The translations under genes were made by a program, and so were the position numbers. From contig BCHU01000003.1 in the NCBI GenBank assembly GCA_001599715.1, forward strand, positions 1,612,001 to 1,676,000: a stretch of DNA of 64,000 bases, read 5' to 3'. Source of the stretch: Phaeotremella fagi. Taxonomy: Eukaryota; Basidiomycota; Tremellomycetes; Tremellales; Phaeotremellaceae. Under the pieces are notes generated by a model. The model was not told the origin of the DNA. It did no database searches and saw only the letters and a list, made by a program, of their open reading frames with translations. How positions within the stretch are numbered: position 1 is the first letter of the stretch; each line of letters begins with the position of its first letter. This document shows, piece by piece, positions 35,901 through 45,394 of this stretch.

Positions 35901-36490
35901 CTAGTAGTCTGAACTCAAGTACGTCAAAAGCAGTCGTGTCTTTTTATCACGGGATCCTTCTGCGGGTAACGAGTAGAACTCCAACCACAAGTCAATGATC
36001 AATTCAGGCATAGCGTTGATATCTTCAATACCAGTGATAGTTCTGTTGTTCTGGAGTACGAAAAATGAAGGAATCAGCTCAGAGTGACAGTGTACGATAA
36101 TGAAAAACTAAAAGATACATACAACTGGTACGCCTGGGGGGTAAAGGGCATCACGTACAGGGACAGGTAGGAGACCTGAGCCATTACAATTGGAGTAAAT
36201 GATCTTATTGCGATACTGAAAGTATGGTGTTAGTATAAGGAGATACCCAGTCTGAGAGATGAGAGACATACCAAAGCAGAGTTTCGATCCAAATCTTGCT
36301 GAAATTCTTTTTGACTTGTGAGCAGTTGATCCATGAGGTTCTTCAGATTGTCTATTTGGCTAAGCACTTGATCGAATTGGTCGAGAGCATCTATATGGTC
36401 TGCTTTCATGTTCGAGGTCAGACTCAAGCACAAGATCAAGATCAAGAGGCTGTCGAGGTCAAACGGGGTTGACTTACGATTGTTGTTCAT
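35901..36490 (-). CDS. Small lineage-specific coiled-coil protein
   Basis: Four exons splice to about 127 residues. The start is MNNN in a 13-nt first coding exon, followed by PDHIDALDQFDQVLSQID and NLKNLMDQLLTSQKEFQQ, a clear coiled coil with regular heptads. The rest reads YRNKIIYSNCNGSGLLPVP, VRDALYPPGVPV, then NNRTITGIEDINAMPELIID and LWLEFYSLP, before TAG at 35901-35903. The plan (N-terminal coil, then a proline-marked segment and a short helical C-terminal part) is like small tremellomycete-only proteins of unknown function. No membrane segment or signal peptide is seen. It converges on the MCT-like gene with only 73 bases between stops. Confidence 0.6.
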
Positions 36491-37180
36491 TCTTTATAAG
36501 TAGGAGAAGCTTAAATTCTTCACAGTGAGACGTGAATGAAATAGAATAAGATTGTATAGATTAAATGTTCCAGCACGAAAATGTGTACTGTGCTGATACT
36601 ACGAAGAGAAGAGTGCATTCCACGTGATACTGTAGAGTACATCCCATAGATCACTGTACGAGTACAGTAATATGCTAAAACCTACGGTGCATGCATGCAT
36701 CTAGAAGACAGATTGAGGTAGGACTTGAGTCATTGTGATCATGCCGATGTCTCTCAAGCTGTCAATACATGTTGTTGCAGTTTATGAGATGATTAGCTGA
36801 AAAGAATGAAAAAAAGATTGGCGATAGCGACGTAAAGGTGAAAACCAGTAAATCCCCTACGTAGATCACCAAATGTCATCGTTCTCTCTCCTCTGTATTT
36901 GGTGCTCCCTCCGGCATGCCGTTTACTGTAAAAGGCTTCGGTGAAATACGTTCTTCACAATGAACGACGTATTTGAGTTGATGCCAATACTTCCAAGGAC
37001 TCGAAACTGTCATTTGTTCTCAAAAATCAAAATCCATTGTCATAAAGCCTTCCAAAAGAAATTGGTCTGAACGGGGATTATCAAAAATTATTGTCATTCT
37101 TTCCAGTTTCCTTCTTATTGACCTTCAAGTTATAATCTCTGTTTACCGTATACCTCGACCAAAGTTCTCACCTTATTGAA
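36491..37180. promoter_or_regulatory. Divergent promoter left of the tandem duplicate genes
   Basis: About 690 bp. The right part (from about 37005) is the start of the duplicated unit: a similar sequence recurs near 37905, upstream of the second copy. A GCATGCATGCATC palindromic run lies near 36691. No gene was seen. Confidence 0.45.
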
Positions 37181-37768
37181 ATGTCAGAACCCGACCAACC
37201 CGCTGCCACCGAGATCAACACAAACTCAGGTGATAATGATACTTCATCAATACAACATAAGAAGGTACATTTAGGTGTAACCCTCGATTTTTCCACAGAG
37301 AAATACAGTCATAAACGAAACATGATTCTTCATCATAAAGCCTATTATGCGTCTTGTGACAACTCGAGAGCAAGAGAATTGATTAGTTGACAATCAATAC
37401 ACGACGCCAAAGTTCACGCCAAAACTTTTGCAACATTCGCCGGCGGTGATACAGAATATGCAAGGACGGAAGCCAGGAAAACTTATTTGAGAGCTTGTAT
37501 GAAGTTAATGGAGGGTGTTGATGCCAGTGAAGGTGAAGTTTCTTTCTATTTTCATTCGCTTAGGGATGGGGACAGTGGAAGTGATGTTTGGAAGGACGGG
37601 AAACCCGAGAGAATATTCGATAAAAACTCTTGTAGGTTGTTTTCAAGCGAGTGGAATCCCGATGAGATGAGTGAACAAGAACTCATGCGTCATTTCATGG
37701 TTTCCGAGATTCAGGTTCCGAAAGGTGGAACTCTCGAATCATACTATCGAGTAAGCGTCAGACCATGA
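37181..37768 (+). pseudogene. Copy 1 of an unknown tandem gene, interrupted by TGA
   Basis: One continuous frame from MSEPDQPAATEINT to GGTLESYYRVSVRP would give 195 residues but contains TGA at 37388-37390. On both sides of the stop the frame aligns with copy 2: before it HLGVTLDFSTEK against YLSVALDFTHEK, and after it LRACMKLMEG against RSCLAACQKLEE. The residues around the stop align without any gap (ARELIS, stop, QSIHD against IKEMIG, T, YSLEE). This favours a nonsense change in a single codon over an intron. Codon quality after the stop has been kept, so the change may be recent, or the stop may be read through. The function is unknown: no domain, signal peptide or membrane segment was recognised. 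Confidence 0.6.
37388..37390 (+). other. In-frame TGA in copy 1
   Basis: The stop replaces the position of a Thr codon (ACT) in copy 2. The next base is C, a context known to weaken UGA termination in some eukaryotes. No GT-AG intron of plausible size would remove it while keeping the alignment. Confidence 0.75.
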
Positions 37769-38093
37769 GGATGGAGATGTAGGCGGCGGGGACGAGAGGG
37801 AGAATGAAAGAAAGTCTGAGTTTTAATGTAAAAAAGAAAGTTATGTGATTCATGCCACCCGCTTGTGACATCCTTTCTAACACAACAAGTACTGTATCTA
37901 CACCGAATCTGTCCTTTGTTTCTCCAAAAATCGAAATCCATTGTCATGAAGCCTTCCGAACGAAATGGGTCAAGGTAGAGGAGAACGACCTAGAATATTG
38001 TTTCCCCCAACTCTTTTAAATTCATCTTCTTCTTGATTTTCATTTTGAAATATCTCACTACAAATCAAGTCCTCGCCAAACAACTCCAATATC
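37769..38093. other. Gap between the two duplicate genes
   Basis: It contains the 3' flank of copy 1 and the promoter of copy 2, both recognisable as parts of the duplicated unit. Confidence 0.5.
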
Positions 38094-38684
38094 ATGTCAG
38101 AAGACCACGAACTCCCTACCACTGGGACCGACTCAACCTCGGTCGCGAATACATCAGCCCCACATACTCGGGTTTATCTAAGTGTAGCCCTCGATTTCAC
38201 CCACGAAAAAGAAAGTCACCGCTGTCCACATAGAATTATCATTGGAACGCCATCCGCAGAATCCGAACTTGGTTCAAAAATTAAAGAAATGATTGGTACT
38301 TACTCATTGGAAGAGATCGATAATCATACCGAACCTTACAGGAGACACGCATTCCATCATAAGGAGCTCAGAAGAAAGAAAGCTATGAGAAGCTGTCTGG
38401 CTGCTTGTCAGAAGTTAGAGGAGAGTCTCGACCTTGGTAACGGGAACGTTTCCTTTCGTTTCAAATCGGTTAAACAAACAGAAACTGCTTTCCGGGATAT
38501 GGACCCCTTTAAGGCCAAGTTCAGTTTCGATAAAAAGTATTCTAGATCTATCTCAAGAGATCGTGAACCTTCTGAATGGAGTGAAGAAGAACTCGAAAGT
38601 AATTTCGTCATTCACCAAATCCCGGTTCTGGAAGGTAGTAATATCGAATCATACTATCGAGTCAGCGTCAGACCTCAAGAATAG
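38094..38684 (+). CDS. Copy 2 of an unknown tandem gene, intact
   Basis: A single exon of 196 residues, starting MSEDHELPTTGTDSTS. The N-terminal 25 residues are Ser/Thr-rich. Two segments alternate hydrophobic residues like beta strands: RVYLSVALDFTHEK and NGNVSFRFKSVKQ. A basic helical stretch lies between them (HHKELRRKKAMRSCLAACQK). The end reads FVIHQIPVLEGS then NIESYYRVSVRPQE. No signal peptide, membrane segment or known motif was seen. I do not recognise the family. It lacks introns, which is unusual for this window, and sits among other lineage-specific genes. Its upstream neighbour is the interrupted copy. Confidence 0.65.
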   Translation: MSEDHELPTTGTDSTSVANTSAPHTRVYLSVALDFTHEKESHRCPHRIIIGTPSAESELGSKIKEMIGTYSLEEIDNHTEPYRRHAFHHKELRRKKAMRSCLAACQKLEESLDLGNGNVSFRFKSVKQTETAFRDMDPFKAKFSFDKKYSRSISRDREPSEWSEEELESNFVIHQIPVLEGSNIESYYRVSVRPQE

Positions 38685-39202
38685 GGCTTTGGTGGGTTTA
38701 TATGGTTGTTTCGGTAGGGGTAGAGGGAGGAGGTTTGGTTTTGAAGATGAAGAAGAATGAGAGGGAGAATGGAAGGAAAGTCTGAGTTTTATTGTACAAA
38801 AGAAAGTGATGTGATTCATGCCTCCCGCCACCGCCATCGATATCCTTTCTGGTACAACTATTGAACATTGCAATTGCGAGTTTCATCCATCTCGTATATA
38901 AAAGTTAATTTGGATTTGATGATGTCTTGCTTCTCGTGAACAGGTAATGATAACCCGAAACTATAACCTAAACTCCCATCCGTCCTAATAATGACCGTAA
39001 TGCGGGAGTGAGATGATCGACGGTGATCGAGGGAAGACGTAACCAGGGGGTCGTACGAGTGTGGAGCACCGAAATAGCACCAAAAATCAAAGATGGCACG
39101 ATTCAATTCAATCCACTCGTACAAGGTAGTGTCGTCAAGATGGAGAAGGAATATCTTACAAGACAACTATCAACCAATCCACCTTGTTAAAACCAATCTA
39201 TA
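38685..39202. other. Gap after copy 2 with a possible minus ORF
   Basis: The first 165 bases are the duplicated 3' flank. The rest holds a minus-strand reading frame (38858-39166) listed separately. Confidence 0.4.
38858..39166 (-). CDS. Possible small hypothetical protein
   Basis: An uninterrupted frame of 102 residues, starting MSCKIFLLHLDDTTLYEWIE. It contains a strand-like part (RITVIIRTDGSLGYSFGLSL). No domain was recognised. Its start lies 37 bases from the divergent start of the next gene, which argues for a tight bidirectional promoter or against this ORF being real. Confidence 0.25.
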   Translation of the reverse strand: MSCKIFLLHLDDTTLYEWIELNRAIFDFWCYFGAPHSYDPLVTSSLDHRRSSHSRITVIIRTDGSLGYSFGLSLPVHEKQDIIKSKLTFIYEMDETRNCNVQ

Positions 39203-40243
39203 ATGATACCATCCAGAAAATCATCAACATCATCCACCTCCCCTTCACCATCAGCTCATTCACCACCATCGAAAGAGGTTCTACTTTCTTTGTCAGATTG
39301 TGAACTTCTAGATAGAGAAGGTGTTAGTACGACTTTTGGTCAGGTCGTCAATGGGAAACGTACCGTTGTTATATTTATCAGACATTTCTGTATGTCCATC
39401 TCTTTTTGATGTAGTATTCATACTGATAAAGCTGGGTTTTAGGGTGTGGTATCTGTCAAGCTTATATCGCCCAATTGGTCTCTTCAATCCCACCGTCTAG
39501 TTTACCAAAGGATACCCAACGTACGTCAAACTTCACAAATAGAACAAATGGAACAACCAAGCTAATATCTCAATAGTAATAATAATAGGTTGTGGGAATT
39601 ATCAACCTATAAAAAACTACATCGAAGATACAGAATGTACTTATGAGATCTACGCCAACCTCTCGAACGACCTGTATAAACATCTACAATTCACACAGAC
39701 TTTAGCAGTATCTAAAAAAGGAGAGGAGAAGGAATAAGGAATACGAGAAGGGACTTGGGAGTCAGTTCGTCAGGGTTTGGGATGGTGTCAAGAACGGATT
39801 AAAACATTTGAACATGGTTACCTATGTTGGACCAAAATCTCAGAACGGTGGTGAGATGTTGATCGAAGCAGGTAGGTCTTCACTTTTCACTCTCCAAGCC
39901 AAAAACAAAGAAGTTGAATTTAACTCGACCGTCAGATGGATCTTGCACTTTCATAAACCGAATGCAAAATACAGCCGACCACACGGATCTAGAAGAACTC
40001 TCAAGAATAATTGGTGCAGATTACATCCCCATCCCACAATATCGACGGGGTAGTCAGAAATCAACCTCAACATCAGCACCGGCACCGGTATCAGCAGCAG
40101 CACCGATCGCTTGGGGTGAAAGTGCAGCTGGGAAAGGTGATTCCAACTATCCAACTAGATCTGGATCTCTCCAGAAATCACCAGTTCTTGGATCGGATCG
40201 AAGGAGTTCAGAGAAAGTCGTTGGGACTGCTGTAACTGCATGA
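39203..40243 (+). CDS. Thioredoxin-fold AhpC/TSA-like protein (PRXL2 group), apparent frameshift
   Basis: A peroxiredoxin-like protein. Four exons. The family signature is VVIFIRHFWCGICQAYIAQL, with a C-G-I-C redox pair, followed by LPKDTQLIIIGCGNYQP. Downstream ECTYEIYANLSNDLYKHL and, at the C-terminal side of the domain, GSCTFINRMQNTADH and LEELSRIIGADYIPI match fungal AhpC/TSA_2 proteins. Between them the frame breaks: the frame ending LAVSKKGEEKE meets TAA at 39735-39737, and the expected continuation (NKEYEKGLGSQFVRVWDG) lies in the +1 frame. An A6 run at 39714-39719 is the likely place; one A fewer would join the frames. The last intron joins GEMLIEA to DGSCTF. This is either a base-call error or a real frameshift. 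Intron and codon features are otherwise normal. Confidence 0.68.
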
Positions 40244-40348
40244 TCCAGTATATTTTAGATAGACTGTTATTTAATCTTGATTACATGTGTTCACGGAAGA
40301 TGGATCTCGTATTTTATATAGATAATGTTACATTCATGATGGTTAGTC

Positions 40349-41141
40349 TTAAACGACAGCAGTCTCAACCCCACCAGCCCAACTTTTAACAAACTTCCTC
40401 CACCAACCATCAGTATCACCGACAGCTTTCCCACCTCCAGCAACACCCGTCGAACCACCACTCCCACCAGTGATTCTACCTTTATTAACGTGCGACGCGG
40501 GATAAAGTGTTGATCGTAGATACATCGATGCAGAACCTAAGAACAACGTACCGAAACCCCATAATATACCTTGGGCAAGGGGGGAGAGTAGCTAATGTTT
40601 TTGTTTCATCAGTAAAGATAACGAGAATAAGAGTTTTGAACTCACTTGATCCCGTATCGTTATCCATGAAACCATTTTCCAATTTACATCAACTTGTCGA
40701 CCCCAATGGAAAACTTCATCTTGATCTGTATCATTAACCAAAGAGCCCGATGTCTGTTCAAAGCCTTCAACAGGACCTTTCTCGTTAAGAGTCTGAACAG
40801 TTGGTTTCGGAGTGAGGAACGGACGAATGGAGAGTAAATATGACTAAAATCCAAGTTTCAGTTTGACCGCTACAAGCTTAAGAATTCGATCCACTCACCT
40901 GCTCGAATCTCAAATCAGGTAAAGGCGGTACATTCCCTCTAACCCTCTCTCTCCCTTCTCGCCTTCCCTTCTTCTCAGCCCTTGTGGATGGATCATCAGT
41001 CGAATCGATATTTACAGGTAAAGCGTTAGGGAAGATTGAGGAGGAGGTGGTAGCTTCGTCAGAAGTGGGTTGGTGGACTGCTTGGGCGTGTTTACCTTCT
41101 GGGGTTCGGAAGGGGTTATGGGAGGGGTTGAGGGATGTCAT
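40349..41141 (-). CDS. DUF1770-like fungal protein with a C-terminal membrane segment
   Basis: Three exons give about 220 residues, starting MTSLNPSHNPFRTPEG. The first exon ends NVPPLPDLRFEQ and joins SYLLSIRPFLTPKP, a combination typical of the fungus-specific DUF1770 family. A second motif, WKMVSWITIRDQ, joins LLSPLAQGILWGFGTLFLGS over another intron and gives one membrane-spanning segment. The tail is Gly-rich (ITGGSGGSTGVAGGGK) and ends AGGVETAVV before TAA at 40349-40351. Function is unknown; the family is probably membrane-anchored. It converges on the AhpC/TSA-like gene with about 105 bases between. Confidence 0.6.
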
Positions 41142-41533
41142 TTGAGTTTTGGTTTACGGGGAGGGATCGTAGTGGGGTTGAATTTTACAGGATTCGAATA
41201 GTTAAGAAGGAAGGGAATGGCATTGCGTTTTATGGGACGGAAGCAAATTTGATTGGTGCAAATGATGACGATTAGAGTAATGTGGATGGGATATAGAGAT
41301 GGGGATGGTGATGGTGAATGCAAGGGAAGATGATATGCTCGAGGTCAGATGTACCCAGTTCAAGTCGACTATCGGTGGGTGCAACGTAAAAGCATCAACA
41401 TCAACATCAACTCTGCATCAACCTATGAACACTTTCCCTCCACCGTCTTTTCAAACTACCACCATATTTTGTATATTCACATTCTCTTAAGCTTGAACTC
41501 AATCTCAGAACGACAAAATTAAAATCAAACATT
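41142..41533. promoter_or_regulatory. Gap between DUF1770-like and FKBP12 genes
   Basis: About 390 bp holding the promoter of the DUF1770-like gene and the 3' UTR of FKBP12, both on the minus strand. A CATCAACATCAACATCAA-like degenerate repeat lies near 41393-41416. No gene was seen. Confidence 0.4.
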
Positions 41534-42351
41534 TTCTGTAAAGAGAAAATGAATCAATATCGAAACACCGATGAACATGAAATGTGTTTAAAGCTAACGA
41601 GCAGACTTACAGTTGATTTTAAGAAGTTCGACCTCGCTAAAAGAAACAAAAAAAGGTTTTATCAGTTCCCAGTGTCATATTTGGGTTACTCGACGTACAA
41701 TTTCAAAGTAGCGTTAGCTGGGATAACTGGTGGGAAACCACGAGCACTGAACGAGTAGCTTGATTAATACTTGGACGATCTATCTAAAGGGGAAAAAGAG
41801 ACCCACCCGTAAGCGTAATCTGGTGAACAAGTCAAAACGGCTTTTTGACCAACGGAGAGTTGAGGTACACCCTAAATGAGAGTTTAGTATGGACATCGAA
41901 AAATGGAATGATCATTCTCCCAACAGGAGAAGGGGGTTCAATAGTGAAACATACCTCATCCCAACCTATTCAAATACTTTAGTCATCATATCCAAACAGT
42001 AACGGTTTTTACTCACCTTTGATAACTCTACCTACACCGATGGCGGTGACGAATGGAGATCCACGATCACGGGATGAATCGAATTTAGATCCATCGAGGA
42101 GAGTACCGACGTCTATCGGTGGGTTCAGTTGTGTTTCTCATTGGGGATGGAAGAGAGGTTTCACGTACAATGGATACTGACGGTATCACCCTTCTTGGGG
42201 AAGTTCTTTCCGTCACCGGCGGCAAGAGTCTGTTGTCGTTGTGGTTAGTAGGGTTGTATTTATGATAGTAAACGTGAACGTGGAGTAGGCTGACGCTGAC
42301 GTTGCAGCTTCAGCTCTCAGCTTATATACTCACTTCAACTGTAACACCCAT
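41534..42351 (-). CDS. FRR1: FK506-binding protein, FKBP12-type peptidyl-prolyl isomerase
   Basis: A cytosolic peptidyl-prolyl cis-trans isomerase, the target of FK506 and rapamycin in related fungi. Seven or so exons splice to 108 residues. Segments in order: [54 protein letters not shown], the 11-nt microexon GWDE (41955-41965), [38 protein letters not shown] and EVELLKIN. The drug-pocket residues Tyr, Asp, Phe, Trp and Tyr of the family are present at the expected places. The end is ambiguous. After KIN the sequence has a strong donor (GTAAGT) and an acceptor (TTTACAG at 41536 region) whose use makes the stop codon T|AA across the intron. Reading straight on gives only CKSAR before TAG at 41595-41597. 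The split-stop model gives the usual family end. Confidence 0.9.
41955..41965 (-). other. 11-nt microexon of FKBP12
   Basis: The exon GTTGGGATGAG, with TAG acceptor and GTATGT donor, contributes G-W-D-E. The Trp is the floor of the FK506-binding pocket, so skipping the exon would destroy the site and shift the frame. Confidence 0.8.
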
Positions 42352-42551
42352 TCTGATTGCTGTTGTTTGTAAGTTACGATAAGAGGAGACTGGTTTGATT
42401 GATTGTAATGTACGTATAGAATGTCTATAAGTATTTAACATACGGTGTAGAAACAAGATACTAAGTACCAAGACATCCATCCTACCAAAGACGTGCTCCA
42501 TCTCCACCTCAACCCCCACTATCACCGTCATATCCCGATTCATGTGGCACC

Positions 42552-45071
42552 CTAGCTAACCTCCAAAGATGCCATCTTAACTTCCTCAAACGGTTTATCG
42601 TTCTTATCAACCCCGACCTCCTCAATCGAATGAACTATATCAAATCCACCAACGACTTTCCCGAATATAGTATGTTTACCATCTAAATGGGGTGTTGGCA
42701 CAGTCGTTATAAAGAATTGGGAGCCATTTGTACCGGGTCCTAAAATAGGGTTAGTTACTTGTATAGGCCAGGTGTTAGGACATACCAGCATTGGCCATGG
42801 CTACTTGATAAGGTCTTGAGAAATTCGCTTTGGGATGTATCTCATCTTCGAACGTGCCACCCCAAATGGATTCTCCTCCTGTACCATCTCCGAATGGATC
42901 ACCAGTTTGGATCATCTATAGCGTTTTAGGCAAAGCTTCAATCCGTGCAGGAGTGACTTACGAATTTTTTGATAATACGATGAGCGATTAACCCGTTATA
43001 ATAGCCACTTTTAACATGACCGACAAAGTTCTCAACCTATGATACTCATTAATCATCTGTTAAGTTATTGCTAGACTCACGGTCTTCGGTGCATACTCAG
43101 GCATGAGTTTGATGAAGATATCACCCATGTTGGTATGTATAACGGCTGATGACGCAGTGTCCCTCTTCTTCTCTTCCACAGTAGTATGAGCAACACGTTG
43201 TTCATCAAGAGTAGGCCTTTCATTGAACACATCTCTATCACCTCCTTTAGGATCCCTACAAAGGAATCAGCATGACTCCTTTCGATCAATGAAACCAATA
43301 AACTTACTCTGAAGCTGCTGAACCAAACAAATAAAATCTAGATTTCTTATACGCAGTTCCGAATAATGTCGGATCCCTAACAGATTTATCTTGGAGTAAA
43401 GGATTAGCAGAAGCTGCCATAGCGATTGTTTGTAATTTCTTCGAAGGTGCTCCCTGATACAAGGATAAATTCAAGAAACGTAACGTTTCATCTTTCCCTA
43501 AAACTCTGGCAACCTTGTTGGTAACGATGTTGATCACTAAACAGTGTAAACTTACGCAGACTTTCAATAATAGAACCGACCTACCCTTGACACCCAGCAT
43601 CGTAGCGTACAAAATGAAATTCCCACTCTCATCCCAAACGGCATTAGCAGTTCTCAACATTCCACCAGGTCCACTCTCCTTCTGATCGAGTTCACGTTCC
43701 AACGCCATCCGTCTACCGAAATCCATATCTTCAAGTCGTAAAGCGGCCGTACCAGCTTGTTGCATTTCCGAAATCGCCGTCAAACTCTCATCATAAGTTC
43801 GAGTGATTTTACCGGTCAAGAAATTGAATACATGAACTGATCTGGAGGGGAGGGCGAGACAGACGAAATGGGATGAATTGGGCGAAAACGTTAAGGAGGT
43901 TGGGATTGTTTTGGTCTGTTTTGGTTTTGTTAGTTGGATGTTTGGGAGTGGTTGGATTTACCTTTTTGAAATGATATAGATCAGTTGATGATTTGAACTG
44001 CCAGATGTTTGGGATCTGAGGTAATCCCCACGGTTCGGATGGTTGCCAATATTCAACGAATCCATCTTCATCCGCTGAAACCACGCAATCGTATTTAGAG
44101 GTATACTGAAGCGAGTCATTAGAAATTCAAACACCCATTTAAAGTGACATACCACCATGAGATGAACCGATGCTCGATGGAGTTTATCCAAAACATACAA
44201 AGGAGTTCCATCACCTCGCCCATCGTAGATCCTTATAATAGGGGAGGAAGCATCGGAAACAGCCAACAAAGATTGACCAGCTCCAGGTTCATGTACCCAA
44301 CAACAAGTTTTCGGTGTGAACCCATCAAGTCGAATTATATTTATCATATCTACAAGATCAGTTTGAATGGTGACCAATGGGACATACCAAAGTTGACAAC
44401 ATCGAATATCCTAACTTCACCACCGTCTTTGTTACCTTCACTAATAGTCGCAAACAATTTCCCATCGTCACTTGCACTAACTCCAATAATAGCTTTTAGA
44501 GATGCACGATATTGTTTGACGAATTCTATACCGCCATCTTGTTTTTTCCATAATTTCAACTGTCCATCTAGAGATGTGGTTACAACGAAGGATGTCCTGG
44601 AGGTTGTATTAATGTTTGAGATCTTTGGTTGAATAAGATGTCAAGCTCACTTGGTCATGGTTACATAATTTAGATTTTCACGATGCATGAAAGATTTAAA
44701 ATATCTATCTGAATCAGGTAGATGATCTAAATAAAGTCTTTCGTGAGGGAGGACTAGAAGGTATCGTTGAATGTCAATTACAGACTGCAATAATTCTTCT
44801 CGATAGACCTACCAGCACGCTTCTTTTTTCTACCGTTACTGACTATAACCTCAGAATCATCACCGCCAGGCATAGGACCTAGATTGTGTTAGTAACGATT
44901 TATTTGGATGGAGAGAGAGGAAGACATACCTATTTCATCATCTGAGTCGTCTAATTCAGCAGGAGGCATCTCGGGTACAGAAGAAGAAGTAGCTCCATTA
45001 TCTTCCTCTTGTTGTCTTGATCTCTTCCCTAGTGTAGCTACAGCTGATGATTCTACGTCTGAAGCTGACAT
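42552..45071 (-). CDS. WD40-cyclophilin fusion (PPWD1-like peptidyl-prolyl isomerase)
   Basis: A spliceosome-associated protein in animals: WD40 propeller plus C-terminal cyclophilin. The start is [17 protein letters not shown]. The acidic/Ser-rich N-terminus is followed by [20 protein letters not shown], the PPWD1 signature, then WD repeats (for example [52 protein letters not shown]). The cyclophilin domain includes [34 protein letters not shown] (catalytic Arg in HR), [38 protein letters not shown] and [14 protein letters not shown]. The Trp that binds cyclosporin in cyclophilin A is His here (PHLDGKH), so low drug affinity is predicted. About ten exons. It lies next to FKBP12 on the same strand and divergent from FTR1. 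Confidence 0.9.
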
Positions 45072-45394
45072 TTTGAATGAGAGTAAATAGCACAAGGTTA
45101 AGTACAGTTCTTTTGAAGTTACTGTAAGGCTACCACGTGGATAACCATCTGTTTACTTAAATGACCCTACCTCTAAACTCGGCTTTCATCCTCGGCCGAT
45201 CGGGAAAACCCTCACGTGTAATGTAAAGATTGCGCCCTTTCGATAGATGTCAAGTTTAGGACTAGTTGGGTTGTTGAACTGCGATCCGATCCATATATAT
45301 ACCATACTTAGTACATAACCTACAGCACAGACAACTCAATACATCCTCTTTATCAGATAAGAGACAAACACATTCTAGATCCAAAAAAACAATC
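45072..45394. promoter_or_regulatory. Divergent promoter PPWD1-like/FTR1 with GATA and CACGTG sites
   Basis: A 323-bp shared promoter. A palindromic GATA site, TTATCAGATAA (45350-45360), lies about 35 bases upstream of the FTR1 ATG. Two CACGTG boxes occur at 45134-45139 and 45213-45218; the first overlaps a GATAA. GATA factors of the Cir1/Urbs1 type control iron uptake in basidiomycetes, so iron-regulated expression of FTR1 is a fair inference. Confidence 0.6.

Larger units (their letters stand above)
37005..38850 (+). repeat. Tandem duplication of a gene unit (about 0.9 kb per copy)
   Basis: Copy 1 covers about 37005-37895 and copy 2 about 37905-38850. Both include the promoter (shared ATCCATTGTCAT and AAGCCTTCC, offset about 904 bp), the coding region and the 3' flank (shared AAAGTCTGAGTTTTA and GTGATTCATGCC). 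Proteins align over their whole length with no gap at the ends. Divergence is considerable, so the duplication is not very recent. Confidence 0.8.

Noticed and set aside
37388..37440. An intron removing the TGA of tandem copy 1
   Set aside because: Possible GT-AG segments are only about 27-31 nt and would delete residues that align without gap to copy 2.
41549..41758. Plus-strand frame [12 protein letters not shown]
   Set aside because: It is antisense to the FKBP12 end exons and its intron.
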